Numbered from the stretch's first letter, positions 6,570 through 14,787 are shown. The stretch: DNA of 32,001 bases from Hydrogenophaga palleronii NBRC 102513 (GCF_001571225.1 NZ_BCTJ01000040.1:1-32001); one strand, 5' to 3'. Notes: a model not told the origin generated them from the letters alone. Made by a program: numbers and translations.

Positions 6570-7970
6570 ATGCTCGCGGCAGCCCCAGGGCGCAATGCAC
6601 GGTGGCGAAGCCCGCTGGCCATGCTGCTCGCAGGCCTGCTGGCCCTGGGGGTGTTCCTCGGTTCCGAATGGACCCACCAGCGCTCGCTGGAAGCCTTCAC
6701 CCACCTGGCCGAACGCGACTCGGCGCGCAACGCAGTGCAGACGATCCTGCGCCGCCTGCTGGACATGGAGACCGCCCAGCGCGGCTATCTGCTCACCAGC
6801 CGCCCCCAGTACCTCAAGCCCTACCAGGAAGCCGCGTCCGACATGGCGGACGCCTTCCGCCAGCTGCGCGAACCCGGCGGCATCGACGCCGACCTGCTGG
6901 GCCTGGTGGACACGCTGGAAGAGCGCGTCCGGCAAAAGACCTCGGAGGTGGATGAAACCATTGCGCTGTTCGACACCGGCGCGAACGCCGCCTGGCGCGA
7001 GCTGCTGCTGACCGACATCGGGCGCGAGAAGATGGAGGCTGTGCGAGAGACGGCGCATGCGCTGCTGGACACGGAAGAGCGTCGCATCGCGGTGGAGCGC
7101 GCAGCCGTCGCGCGCACGCTGGCGGCCGGCCGCTTCGGCGTGCAGGCACTCACCTTGTTGAGCCTGCTGGCCTACATCTTCTTCCTGCGCAAGAACGCGG
7201 CGCTGGTGTCCGCCCAGCTCGAGCACGCGGTGCACCTGCAGGCCGAACGCGACTCGCTGGAAGACCAGGTGCGCCGCCGCACCGTCGAACTGGCCACGCT
7301 GAACCGGGACTTGCAGGTCAGCCGCGACGACGAGCGCGGCGGCCTGGCACGTGCCCTGCACGACGATCTGGGCGCCTTGCTCACCGCCGCCAAGCTCGAC
7401 ATCATCCGCCTGCGCCGCGCCCTGCACACCACCGAGCCCGAGGTTGCTGCACGCCTGGAGCACCTGAGCGCGGCGCTCGACGAAGGCATCGTCATGAAGC
7501 GGCGCATGATGGAAGAGCTCATGCCGCCGGCCTTGCCGAACCTCGGCCTGAAGTCCGCACTGGAACACCTGGCCAGCGACATCCAGAACGACACCGCTGT
7601 TCCGGTGGAGCTGTCCGTGCTCCCGCTGAGCCTGCACGAAGCCGACGAACAGGCCTTGTTTGCCGTGGCGCGCGGTGCGCTCTCCAATGCCCAGCGGCAC
7701 GCCAATGCCACGCAGGTGTCGCTGCGGCTGGCCACCGAAGGCGCGCAGGTGCTGCTGGAGGTGCAGGACAACGGCAGCGGCTTCGCCGGCCCCTCGGGCA
7801 CCAGCTCTGCGCAAGGCCTGAAGAACCTGCGTCATCGCATCGAATCCCTGGGCGGTGAGTTCCTCGTGCAATCCGTGGCCGGCACCGGCACCCGCGTGCA
7901 AGCCAGCCTGCCCATGCGCCTCCGCGAATCCCTCGTGCCCTCATCCCTGCGTGCTACAACCCCTCCATGA
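6570..7970 (+). CDS. CHASE3-type sensor histidine kinase (HisKA_3), first of a tandem pair
   Basis: This is a 466-aa inner-membrane kinase. A first membrane helix (about 15-32) leads to a periplasmic CHASE3-like region (about 35-185, with the hallmark LLDMETAQRGYLLTSRPQYL), then a second helix (about 190-207) and a coiled coil. A HisKA_3 dimerisation domain follows with His264 in RALHDDLGALLTAAKLD. The HATPase_c domain has LSNAQRHA (371-378), DNGSGF (400-405) and GLKNLRHRIESLGG. It is a complete NarX/UhpB-type kinase expected to act on LuxR-type regulators. Its stop overlaps the next kinase's start by 4 bp. It has no clear ribosome site, so it may depend on translation of the receiver gene upstream. 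The signal sensed is unknown. Confidence 0.88.
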   Translation: MLAAAPGRNARWRSPLAMLLAGLLALGVFLGSEWTHQRSLEAFTHLAERDSARNAVQTILRRLLDMETAQRGYLLTSRPQYLKPYQEAASDMADAFRQLREPGGIDADLLGLVDTLEERVRQKTSEVDETIALFDTGANAAWRELLLTDIGREKMEAVRETAHALLDTEERRIAVERAAVARTLAAGRFGVQALTLLSLLAYIFFLRKNAALVSAQLEHAVHLQAERDSLEDQVRRRTVELATLNRDLQVSRDDERGGLARALHDDLGALLTAAKLDIIRLRRALHTTEPEVAARLEHLSAALDEGIVMKRRMMEELMPPALPNLGLKSALEHLASDIQNDTAVPVELSVLPLSLHEADEQALFAVARGALSNAQRHANATQVSLRLATEGAQVLLEVQDNGSGFAGPSGTSSAQGLKNLRHRIESLGGEFLVQSVAGTGTRVQASLPMRLRESLVPSSLRATTPP

Positions 7971-9313
7971 TCAAAACGTCGATCGAACGCGTCGCCCGCA
8001 ACCGCTACGGCATGCCCATCGTGCTGGCGCTCGCGCTCGTCATGCTGGTCGTCAACGAGAGCAGCTACCAGCACACGCGGGCCACGCTGGAGCGCGGCGT
8101 GACGATCAGCGACGCGCGCCAGAAGGCCACGCGCACCCTGCAAGCCCTGACGGACGCCGAGGCCGCCGCGCGCGCCTTCATGCTCGGCGCGCAGGAGGCC
8201 GACCTGTCCAAGTTTCACGACGCCATCGGCGAGATGAAGTACATGCAGCACGACGCCTTCCAGCGCCTGTCCGAGCTGGACCCGCAGCAGACGGTGTCGG
8301 TGGCCGACGTGCGCGACCGCATCGAGGCCCGCACCGTCACGCTCAACGAATGGATCCGGCTGACCGAACAGGGCCGGCGCACCGAGGCCCAGACCATGGC
8401 CGTGAGCGACCAGGGGCGCCTACTGTATGCCGAGCTGCGGGAGGAGTTCGACGCCTTGCTGGAGCGCGCCACGGCCACCCAGAAAACCGCGCGCGTGTCG
8501 CTGTTTGACGCCCTGATGATCAACCGGCTCGTCATCCACCTGCTGGTGCTGCTGGCGCTGGTCGGGGTGATCCTGTTCAAACGCCAGTTGCGCGACAGCG
8601 ACCAGCGCCAGGCCGAAGAACACCAGCGGCTGGCCACACAGGTCGCGCTGCGCACCACCGCCCTGCGCAACCTGGCCGGCCACCATGTGAGTGCCCGTGA
8701 AGACGAACGCGGCCGCGTGGCGCGCGAACTGCACGACGAAATGGGCGGCCTGCTGACGGCGATGAAGCTCGATCTCGCCCGCCTGCGCCGCGTGCCCGAG
8801 CTGCCTGCGGCGGCGGCCGAGCGGCTGGCCAGCATCGACCTGCGACTGAACGAAAGCATTGCCGTGAAGCGGCGCATCATCGAACACCTGCGGCCTTCGT
8901 CGCTCGACCAGCTCGGCCTGGTGACCGCGCTGGACATGTTGTGCCAGGAAGCCGCCGGCCGCCTGGGGGTGCCGGTGGTCACGCAGCTGTCGCCGGTGGA
9001 ACTCGACAAGGACACCGAGCTCACGGTGTACCGGCTGGTGCAGGAGTCACTCACCAACGTACAGAAGTACGCCCAGGCCGATCAGGTCGACATCTCGGTG
9101 CAGCAGGAAGCCGGTGCGGTGCACGTGGTGGTGCAGGACAACGGCAAGGGCTTCGACGTCGACGAGGTGCCGGCCGGCCACCACGGCCTGCTCGGCATGC
9201 GGGTGCGGGTGGAGTCGCACAGCGGCCAGCTGTTCATCCAAAGCACCCCGGGCCAGGGCACCCGCATCGAGGCCGAACTGCCGGTGCGCGCACAAGCGCC
9301 GCAAGCCACCTGA
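7967..9313 (+). CDS. Sensor histidine kinase (HisKA_3), second of a tandem pair
   Basis: This 448-aa protein has the same plan as the gene before it. It has membrane helices at about 16-30 and 188-204 flanking a roughly 150-residue helical periplasmic domain, a HisKA_3 box with His256 (VARELHDEMGGLLTAMKLD), and an ATPase with LVQESLTNVQKYA, DNGKGF (391-396) and GLLGMRVRV. The periplasmic domain is probably CHASE3-like but has diverged from that of its neighbour. The pair are paralogues rather than recent duplicates. The ATGA overlap at 7967-7970 implies coupled translation and roughly equal amounts, compatible with a heterodimer or with two inputs to one regulator. It is followed after 11 bp by the DUF1345 gene. 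Confidence 0.88.
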   Translation: MIKTSIERVARNRYGMPIVLALALVMLVVNESSYQHTRATLERGVTISDARQKATRTLQALTDAEAAARAFMLGAQEADLSKFHDAIGEMKYMQHDAFQRLSELDPQQTVSVADVRDRIEARTVTLNEWIRLTEQGRRTEAQTMAVSDQGRLLYAELREEFDALLERATATQKTARVSLFDALMINRLVIHLLVLLALVGVILFKRQLRDSDQRQAEEHQRLATQVALRTTALRNLAGHHVSAREDERGRVARELHDEMGGLLTAMKLDLARLRRVPELPAAAAERLASIDLRLNESIAVKRRIIEHLRPSSLDQLGLVTALDMLCQEAAGRLGVPVVTQLSPVELDKDTELTVYRLVQESLTNVQKYAQADQVDISVQQEAGAVHVVVQDNGKGFDVDEVPAGHHGLLGMRVRVESHSGQLFIQSTPGQGTRIEAELPVRAQAPQAT

Positions 9314-9324
9314 AGGCGCGCAGC

Positions 9325-10020
9325 ATGAAACCGCCGCCCGCCCACGGCACGGCGCAGCACCGGCTGACACACCTGTCGGCCTGGCAACGCCAGTCGCTGG
9401 CCCTGCTGCCCGCGGTGTGCGCCGGTGCCGGCGTGGCAACCCTGTTCTCGGGTGCCGTGCCCTGGCTGGTGGCCTGGGTCGTTTACTGCGCCACCTACGT
9501 CGGCCTGGTCTGGCACCTGGCCGCGCGGCTGGACGCCACCGCCACCCGGCAACGCGCCCAGCGCGAAGACCCGGGTGCGGTGATGCTGTTCGTGCTGGTC
9601 ACCGCCGCCGCCTGCGCCAGCCTGCTGGCGGTGGCCTTGAACGTGCAGGCCACGCAGGCGCTGCAGGGCTGGCACCGGGCCTTCAACCTGGGTCTCATGG
9701 GCCTGTCGCTGGCGGGCGCCTGGTTGCTGATTCAGAGTGTGTTCACCCTGCACTACGCGCGGGTGTACTACCGAACCCGCGACACGGCGGAACAGGGCGC
9801 GCCGGCACGCGGCCTGGCGTTTCCCGACGGCAAGGACCCGGACTACCTGGACCTGCTGTACTACAGCGCGGTGATCGGCATGACCTCGCAGGTGTCGGAC
9901 GTGAGCATCCGCAGCCGCGGCATGCGGCACTTCACCCTGCTGCATGCGCTGCTGTCGTTTGCGTTCAACCTGGTGGTGCTGGCCACCGCCGTCAATGTCT
10001 TCGCCGGCGCCGCGGGCTGA
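9325..10020 (+). CDS. DUF1345 integral membrane protein
   Basis: This 231-aa protein has about five hydrophobic helices (near 25-42, 45-65, 88-108, 120-142 and 205-226). It carries the family's most conserved part near the C-terminus: YYSAVIGMTSQVSDVSIRS and LLHALLSFAFNLVVLA. It belongs to DUF1345, inner-membrane proteins of unknown function. It starts 11 bp after the second kinase gene, so it is the fourth gene of the receiver-kinase-kinase operon; the link suggests a role in sensing or a membrane response to the same stress. The ribosome site is weak (AAGG). The next gene on the opposite strand ends 4 bp away, with no terminator between. Confidence 0.85.
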   Translation: MKPPPAHGTAQHRLTHLSAWQRQSLALLPAVCAGAGVATLFSGAVPWLVAWVVYCATYVGLVWHLAARLDATATRQRAQREDPGAVMLFVLVTAAACASLLAVALNVQATQALQGWHRAFNLGLMGLSLAGAWLLIQSVFTLHYARVYYRTRDTAEQGAPARGLAFPDGKDPDYLDLLYYSAVIGMTSQVSDVSIRSRGMRHFTLLHALLSFAFNLVVLATAVNVFAGAAG

Positions 10021-10024
10021 AGAC

Positions 10025-10189
10025 TCAGGGGGTGTGGGTCGAAGTGAGCGCGGACACCGCCGAATTCAGCCCCGACAACGCGCGCACGAAGTGGGCTTCC
10101 ACATCGAACCAGGGATGCATGGCCGCAGCCGCCACCGCGATCACCAGGGTGGCTGTGTAGCCCACGATGGCGGGGGCGGGCAAACGCAT
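10025..10189 (-). CDS. 54-aa hypothetical membrane protein
   Basis: I do not recognise this family. It has one hydrophobic helix (residues about 6-24, PAIVGYTATLVIAVAAAAMHP), broken by Gly and Tyr early and followed by a short amphipathic tail WFDVEAHFVRALSGLNSAVS. The start at 10187-10189 is well supported by GGAGGA 6 nt upstream, better than most genes in the window. It could be an inner-membrane peptide or have an uncleaved signal. It is convergent with the DUF1345 gene, ends 4 bp from it, and is transcribed away from motif site F (126 bp upstream), suggesting the same regulation as the two-component locus. A longer in-frame start at 10246 lacks support. Confidence 0.6.
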   Translation of the reverse strand: MRLPAPAIVGYTATLVIAVAAAAMHPWFDVEAHFVRALSGLNSAVSALTSTHTP

Positions 10190-10314
10190 GACATCCTCCG
10201 TGTGGTCGTGCTGGCTGGGGGTGGGAAGGCTGCCGACGCAGGGCAACGCTTCCGGCGAGTCTCGACTCTAGGGCCAGCCGTGTCGATGACCAGCCGGACA
10301 GGGGCGCACCGCCG

Positions 10315-10332
10315 TGTGGGATATGTCCTACA
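10315..10332. promoter_or_regulatory. Dyad site F upstream of the 54-aa protein and pyk
   Basis: TGTGGGA-TATG-TCCTACA is a nearly perfect copy of the dyad, one mismatch from full symmetry. It lies in the 248-bp divergent spacer, 126 bp from the small membrane protein start and 106 bp from pyk. With site E it defines the full 7-4-7 form of the motif. Which gene it controls is not shown. Confidence 0.55.
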
Positions 10333-10380
10333 CCGGCGGAAGCAAGAGCATCCCGTAACCGACCAGTAACCAGTTTCACG

Positions 10381-10427
10381 GATAATTGAAACCAAATTAC
10401 ATACCGGCCTTCCCACCCACTCAGGAG
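10381..10427 (+). promoter_or_regulatory. Candidate pyk -10 box and ribosome binding site
   Basis: GATAAT (10381-10386) is a plausible -10 without a clear -35. It would give a leader of about 45 nt containing AGGAG (10423-10427), 10 nt before the pyk ATG. Confidence 0.35.
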
Positions 10428-10437
10428 ACAAGCCTTC

Positions 10438-11874
10438 ATGAAGATCACGCGCGCCACCAAGATCGTTGCCACCCTCGGCCCCGCGTCGAGCGACCCCGAC
10501 CTGCTTGAACGCATGATCCGCGCCGGCGTGAACGTGGTGCGGCTCAATTTTTCGCACGGCACCGCACAAGACCACATCGACCGCGCCGAGCTGGTGCGCG
10601 CCGCCGCCCAGCGCTCGGGCCGCGAGGTCGGCATCATGGCCGACCTGCAGGGCCCGAAGATCCGCGTCGGCAAGTTCGCCCAGGGCAAGGTGCAGCTGGA
10701 GCCCGGCCAGCCCTTCGTGCTGGACGCCTCGCGCACCGAACCCGGCGACATCGAAGGTGTGGGCCTGGACTACAAGGAGCTGCCCCGCGACGTGAAGGCC
10801 GGTGACACCCTGCTGCTCAACGACGGCCTGATCGTGCTGGTCGTCAACAAGGTGGTCGGCCCGGCGGTGCACACCACCGTCAAGCTCGGCGGCGAGCTGT
10901 CCAACAACAAGGGCATCAACAAGCAGGGCGGCGGCCTGACCGCCCCGGCGCTGACCGCCAAGGACATGGAAGACATCAAGACCGCCATGGGTCTGATGGC
11001 CGACTACGTGGCGGTGAGTTTCCCCAAGAACGCGACCGACATGGAGCTGGCGCGCCAGCTCTGCAACGTGGCCGGCGCTGCCACCGGCCACAAGCCGGCC
11101 CTGATCGCCAAGATCGAACGCGCCGAAGCCATCCCCGAGCTGGCCAGCATTCTCAAGGTGTCGGACGGCATCATGGTCGCGCGTGGTGACCTGGCCGTGG
11201 AAGTCGGCAACGCCGCCGTGCCGGCGCTGCAGAAACACATGATCCGGCTGGCGCGCGAGATGGACAAGGTGGTGATCACCGCCACGCAGATGATGGAATC
11301 CATGATCGTCAACCCGGTGCCCACGCGCGCCGAGGTGAGCGACGTGGCCAACGCCGTGCTCGACGGCACCGATGCCGTGATGCTCAGCGCCGAGACTGCC
11401 GCCGGCCGTTACCCGCTGGAGACCGTGCTGGAGATGGCCAACATCTGCTCCGAAGCCGAAAAGGCCGAGTACCGCGAGCTCAGCGCCGACTTCCAGGGCA
11501 AGACCTTCAAGCGCATCGACCAGTCGATTGCCATGGGCGCGCTGTTCACCGCGCACCACCTGGGCGCCAAGGCCATCGTGGCCCTGACCGACTCGGGTTC
11601 CACCGCCTTGTGGATGAGCCGGCACAACGTGCGCATGCCGATCTACGCCATGACGCCCAACCTGTCGACGCAGCGCCGCATGACGCTGTACCGCAACGTG
11701 CGCCCGCTGCTGATGGACAACAGCGCCGACCGCGACTCGGCCCTGGCCGACGCCGAGGCGCACCTGAAGAAGCGTGGCATCGTGCAGACCGGTGACGTCT
11801 ACGCCATCACCGTGGGCGAGCCCATGGGCCAGGCGGGCGGCACCAACACGCTGAAGATCTGCCGCGCGGCCTGA
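10438..11874 (+). CDS. pyk: Pyruvate kinase
   Basis: This is a 478-aa full-length pyruvate kinase, converting phosphoenolpyruvate and ADP to pyruvate and ATP, the last step of glycolysis in the cytoplasm. Visible signatures are TKIVATLGPASSD at the start, NVVRLNFSHG, the active-site lysine in ALIAKIERAEAI, the metal and substrate region VARGDLAVEVG, and ITATQMMESMI followed by PTRAEVSDVANAVLDGTDAVMLS (a loop shared by the whole family). The C-terminal allosteric domain is present. AGGAG supports the start. It is followed by a clear terminator, so it appears monocistronic. A long frame on the opposite strand is a codon-bias shadow. Confidence 0.98.
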   Translation: MKITRATKIVATLGPASSDPDLLERMIRAGVNVVRLNFSHGTAQDHIDRAELVRAAAQRSGREVGIMADLQGPKIRVGKFAQGKVQLEPGQPFVLDASRTEPGDIEGVGLDYKELPRDVKAGDTLLLNDGLIVLVVNKVVGPAVHTTVKLGGELSNNKGINKQGGGLTAPALTAKDMEDIKTAMGLMADYVAVSFPKNATDMELARQLCNVAGAATGHKPALIAKIERAEAIPELASILKVSDGIMVARGDLAVEVGNAAVPALQKHMIRLAREMDKVVITATQMMESMIVNPVPTRAEVSDVANAVLDGTDAVMLSAETAAGRYPLETVLEMANICSEAEKAEYRELSADFQGKTFKRIDQSIAMGALFTAHHLGAKAIVALTDSGSTALWMSRHNVRMPIYAMTPNLSTQRRMTLYRNVRPLLMDNSADRDSALADAEAHLKKRGIVQTGDVYAITVGEPMGQAGGTNTLKICRAA

Positions 11875-11906
11875 TGCAAGGCCGCGCCCTGGCTGGCGCG
11901 TGATGC

Positions 11907-11936
11907 CCGGGGCCCGGCAGGTGCCCCGGTTTCTTT
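11907..11936 (+). terminator. Rho-independent terminator of pyk
   Basis: Stem CCGGGGC (11907-11913) pairs with GCCCCGG (11923-11929) around a 9-nt loop and is followed by TTTCTTT. It is 32 nt after the pyk stop. The convergent DUF481 gene ends at 12000; between them only imperfect GC-rich inverted repeats are seen. Confidence 0.8.
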
Positions 11937-11999
11937 CACGCTGCTTTCAATGTGAGTGCCGCGGCAACACCGAAGCGCCCGCGGCGTTGAGCATCGGCG

Positions 12000-12767
12000 T
12001 CAGTCCATGCGGAACGACACGCCGGTCACGAACATCGCATCACCCTTCTTCAGGTTGGAACCCGGGTCGCTGTCGTAGCGGTAGCTCAGGCCGGCCGAGA
12101 GGTTGATGGCCCGCGTCATCGCCACCGTCAGACCGGTGTCGAGCACGGCGCGGTACTTGCCGGAGTCGCGCAGGTCCGGGTACAGCGCAAATTTCTGCCG
12201 CAGGCTGGTGGTATCGGTCAGCTTGTGGCTGGACTCCTCGGCCAGCACCAGCTCCAGCCGGCCGTAGGTGTCGCGCATCGCGTCGGCCACCATGGTGGAG
12301 GTGACGTAACGGTCGTAGCTGTAACCCAGACCCGCCGACAGGTCGAAGAAACCGCCCTCCTCCTTCCAGACATGACGCCCCACACCACTCGCCAGCGAAT
12401 GGCGACCGGCGATGTTGGACAGCTTGTCGCGCAAGGTCTCGGCCGAGGCGAAGCCGAACCAGTCGAGCGAGAAGTCGCGGTTGTACTGGGTGCGCAGGGC
12501 GTAACGCTCGGTGGTGTCCACGCCATCGTTGCGGGCGTAGTCGGCACGGGCGGCCCAGGTCCATTTGTCGACCTCGCTCAGGCGCGCGCCTTCGGCTGCC
12601 AGGTTCAGGGTGCCGGCGTTGTTGTTGCCGGACGAAACGTTGGCACCCGCGGTCAGCAGGTATCGCCACTGGCTGTCGGGCTCCAGCGTGACCTGGGCTT
12701 GCGACAAGGTGGGCGCCAGCAGCGCCGCGACAGAACTCAGGGTGGCGATCGTCATGCGAGAGGGCAT
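12000..12767 (-). CDS. DUF481 outer-membrane beta-barrel protein
   Basis: The precursor is 255 aa with a signal peptide (about 1-24, ending LSQAQ). The mature part is built of alternating hydrophobic and polar strands such as WRYLLTAGANVSSGNNNAGTLNLAAEG, split here after GNNNAG, and ends in an aromatic/charged VSFRMD. These features fit the DUF481 family of outer-membrane proteins, sometimes described as putative salt-induced OMPs; the role is unknown. The start at 12765-12767 follows AAAGGAA. It is convergent with pyk and followed upstream by a 117-bp spacer before the PAP2 gene in the same orientation. No promoter was picked out with confidence. Confidence 0.85.
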   Translation of the reverse strand: MPSRMTIATLSSVAALLAPTLSQAQVTLEPDSQWRYLLTAGANVSSGNNNAGTLNLAAEGARLSEVDKWTWAARADYARNDGVDTTERYALRTQYNRDFSLDWFGFASAETLRDKLSNIAGRHSLASGVGRHVWKEEGGFFDLSAGLGYSYDRYVTSTMVADAMRDTYGRLELVLAEESSHKLTDTTSLRQKFALYPDLRDSGKYRAVLDTGLTVAMTRAINLSAGLSYRYDSDPGSNLKKGDAMFVTGVSFRMD

Positions 12768-12884
12768 GGAAATTCCTTTCTTTTAGGGTGGCTTCTTGTA
12801 ACTCCCACCCAAAGGGACTCCTGTGGACCGCGCCGCGGTTCCCCCGCAGATGTGACGATTGGTGTCGTCAGCAGCGCAAGGCAC

Positions 12885-13463
12885 TCAGGGCTCGCCCACA
12901 CCCACCCCAGGCGGCATCGTGCGCGCAACGCGCAAACGGCGCCGGTCCAGCGCCCGCAGGCCCTGGCGCGCCGTCACCGCGCAGGCCAGGCCGAGCAACA
13001 GGCCCACCGCGATGTCGGAGACGAAGTGCAGGCCCAGGAACACCCGGCTCCAGGCGATAAGCAAGGCCACCGGGCCGGCCAGTGCCAGCCACAGGCGCGC
13101 CCGCCCTGGCGCGCACATCGACAGGGCACAGGCCCATGCGCCGGCCACGGCGGCGTGATAACTCGGGAAGCTGGCCGTGGCCGAGTGCGCCAGCCACTGT
13201 GTGCCCAGCCCCAGCTCAAACGGGCGCGCCACGTGCACGGTCTCGCGGATGCCCCGCACCGCCAGCCAGGCCAGCGCCATCGCCACCCCCATGCCCAGCA
13301 GTTGCCGACGCGCGGCCGGGCCGACCAGCAGCAACGGCGCCAGGGCCAGCACGGCCAGCGCCGGCAGGTCGGTGGAGATCCAGCGCGCGGCATCCAGCAG
13401 CCATGGCGGGGCGTCGCCGCTGGCGTTGATCCACAGGAAGAGTCGTGTGTCGAAGTGGGTCAT
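12885..13463 (-). CDS. PAP2-family phosphatase
   Basis: This 192-aa integral membrane protein has the three PAP2 motifs. R-x6-RP occurs at 73-81 (RETVHVARP), PSYH at 100-103 where most relatives have PSGH, and SR-x5-H-x3-D at 139-150 (SRVFLGLHFVSD). Around these are five or six hydrophobic helices. Family members hydrolyse lipid phosphates, commonly undecaprenyl pyrophosphate or phosphatidylglycerol phosphate, at the periplasmic side of the inner membrane; the substrate here is not determined. The start at 13461-13463 begins the first recognisable segment; there is no strong ribosome site, and a longer frame to 13526 is possible. Divergent from fba with 141 bp between. Confidence 0.87.
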   Translation of the reverse strand: MTHFDTRLFLWINASGDAPPWLLDAARWISTDLPALAVLALAPLLLVGPAARRQLLGMGVAMALAWLAVRGIRETVHVARPFELGLGTQWLAHSATASFPSYHAAVAGAWACALSMCAPGRARLWLALAGPVALLIAWSRVFLGLHFVSDIAVGLLLGLACAVTARQGLRALDRRRLRVARTMPPGVGVGEP

Positions 13464-13556
13464 TGCGTCGATAAAAACTGGACGCAGTCTGACCCGCCCA
13501 CATGAAGAGCGTGTGAAATGACACAAGCCCGGATCTCAGACCCACAGGCCGAAAGC

Positions 13557-13562
13557 TAAAAT
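13557..13562 (+). promoter_or_regulatory. Candidate fba -10 hexamer
   Basis: TAAAAT (13557-13562) is a good -10 match; it would start a leader of roughly 36 nt that includes AAGGGGAT just before the fba ATG. No clear -35 is seen at the right spacing. Confidence 0.4.
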
Positions 13563-13604
13563 GCGTGGTTACACCACGGTTACCAACTGAATAAGGGGAT
13601 TCTC

Positions 13605-14669
13605 ATGGCGCTCGTTTCCATGCGCGAACTGCTCGACCATGCTGCCGTCCACGGCTACGGCATTCCGGCTTTCAACGTCAACAACCTCGAACAGGTGCAG
13701 GCCGTGATGGCCGCGGCCGACGAAGTCGGCGCACCGGTGATCCTGCAAGCCAGCGCAGGTGCTCGCAAATACGCCGGTGAACCCTTCATCAAGCACCTGA
13801 TCCAGGCCGCGATGGAAGCCTATCCCCACATCCCGCTGGTGATGCACCAGGACCACGGCACCTCGCCCAAGATCTGCGAAGGCGCGATCAACCTGGGCTT
13901 TGGCTCGGTGATGATGGACGGCTCGCTGATGGAAGACGGCAAGACCCCGGCCTCGTTCGAATACAACACCGAAGTCACCCGCAAGGTGGTGGACATGGCG
14001 CACAAGGTCGGCGTCACGGTGGAAGGCGAACTCGGCTGCCTGGGCAACCTGGAAACCGGTGAAGCCGGCGAGGAAGACGGCATCGGCGCCGAAGGCAAGC
14101 TGGACCACAGCCAGATGCTGACCGACCCGGAAGAAGCCGCGCAGTTCGTGAAGGCCACGCAGCTCGACGCGCTGGCCATCGCCATCGGCACCAGCCACGG
14201 CGCCTACAAGTTCAGCCGTCCACCCACCGGCGACATCCTGGCAATCAGCCGCGTGAAGGAAATCCACCAGCGCATTCCCAACACCCACCTGGTGATGCAC
14301 GGCTCCTCGTCCGTGCCGGCCGAACTGCTGGCGATCATCAACCAGTACGGCGGCAAGATGAAGGAAACCTACGGCGTGCCGGTGAAGGAAATCCAGGAAG
14401 CCATCAAGCACGGCGTGCGCAAGATCAACATCGACACCGACATCCGCCTGGCCATGACCGGCGCGGTGCGCAAGTTCCTGGCCGAGAACCCCGACAAGTT
14501 CGACGCCCGCGAATGGCTCAAGCCCGCGCGTGAAGCCGCCAAGGCCGTCTGCAAGCAGCGTTACCTGGAATTCGGCTGCGAAGGCCAAGGCAGCAAGATC
14601 AAGGGCGAGAGCCTGCAGGTCATTGCCGCCAAGTACGCCAGAGGCGAGCTGGCCCAGGTCGTGAACTGA
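13605..14669 (+). CDS. fba: Class II fructose-1,6-bisphosphate aldolase, Calvin-cycle subtype
   Basis: This 354-aa enzyme cleaves or forms fructose-1,6-bisphosphate (with dihydroxyacetone phosphate and glyceraldehyde-3-phosphate) in glycolysis, gluconeogenesis and the Calvin cycle. Zinc and active-site segments are evident: [38 protein letters not shown] and NIDTDIRLA. The overall length and sequence fit the Calvin-cycle (CbbA) subtype, which Burkholderiales use as their general aldolase, so the name alone does not prove autotrophy. No RuBisCO or other cbb genes are in the window. AAGGGG precedes the ATG. It is followed by a strong terminator, 89 nt after the stop, just before purC. Confidence 0.97.
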   Translation: MALVSMRELLDHAAVHGYGIPAFNVNNLEQVQAVMAAADEVGAPVILQASAGARKYAGEPFIKHLIQAAMEAYPHIPLVMHQDHGTSPKICEGAINLGFGSVMMDGSLMEDGKTPASFEYNTEVTRKVVDMAHKVGVTVEGELGCLGNLETGEAGEEDGIGAEGKLDHSQMLTDPEEAAQFVKATQLDALAIAIGTSHGAYKFSRPPTGDILAISRVKEIHQRIPNTHLVMHGSSSVPAELLAIINQYGGKMKETYGVPVKEIQEAIKHGVRKINIDTDIRLAMTGAVRKFLAENPDKFDAREWLKPAREAAKAVCKQRYLEFGCEGQGSKIKGESLQVIAAKYARGELAQVVN

Positions 14670-14735
14670 GCCAGCTGACAACGGGGGCGGCAGGGCGCTG
14701 CGCCGGGCTTCTGCCCCCGGCGCCGCCAACTTGGC

Positions 14736-14741
14736 GATAAT
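14736..14741 (+). promoter_or_regulatory. Candidate purC -10 (GATAAT) ahead of the terminator
   Basis: GATAATCCCCCG (14736-14747) is identical over 12 bases to the sequence directly before tsaB (22781-22792). If it is a -10 the transcript would begin near 14748 and carry the hairpin at 14758-14783 in the purC leader. No good -35 is evident. Confidence 0.35.
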
Positions 14742-14757
14742 CCCCCGGAATGGTTCA

Positions 14758-14787
14758 AAGCCCGTTGGCTGTTCAACGGGCTTTTTT
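14758..14787 (+). terminator. Strong Rho-independent terminator between fba and purC
   Basis: AAGCCCGTT (14758-14766) pairs with AACGGGCTT (14775-14783), loop of 8 nt, with a run of six T at 14782-14787. This is the best terminator in the window. It ends 27 nt before the purC start, so it may end fba transcription or act as an attenuator in a purC leader. Confidence 0.88.

Noticed and set aside
10141..11763. 540-codon minus-strand frame opposite pyk
   Set aside because: Mirror of a strongly biased, unmistakable pyruvate kinase gene; no recognisable domain or ribosome site.
12885..13463. PSYH in place of PSGH in the PAP2 phosphatase as a sign of inactivation
   Set aside because: The catalytic His and the other two motifs are intact and the third position varies among active members, so inactivation is not supported.
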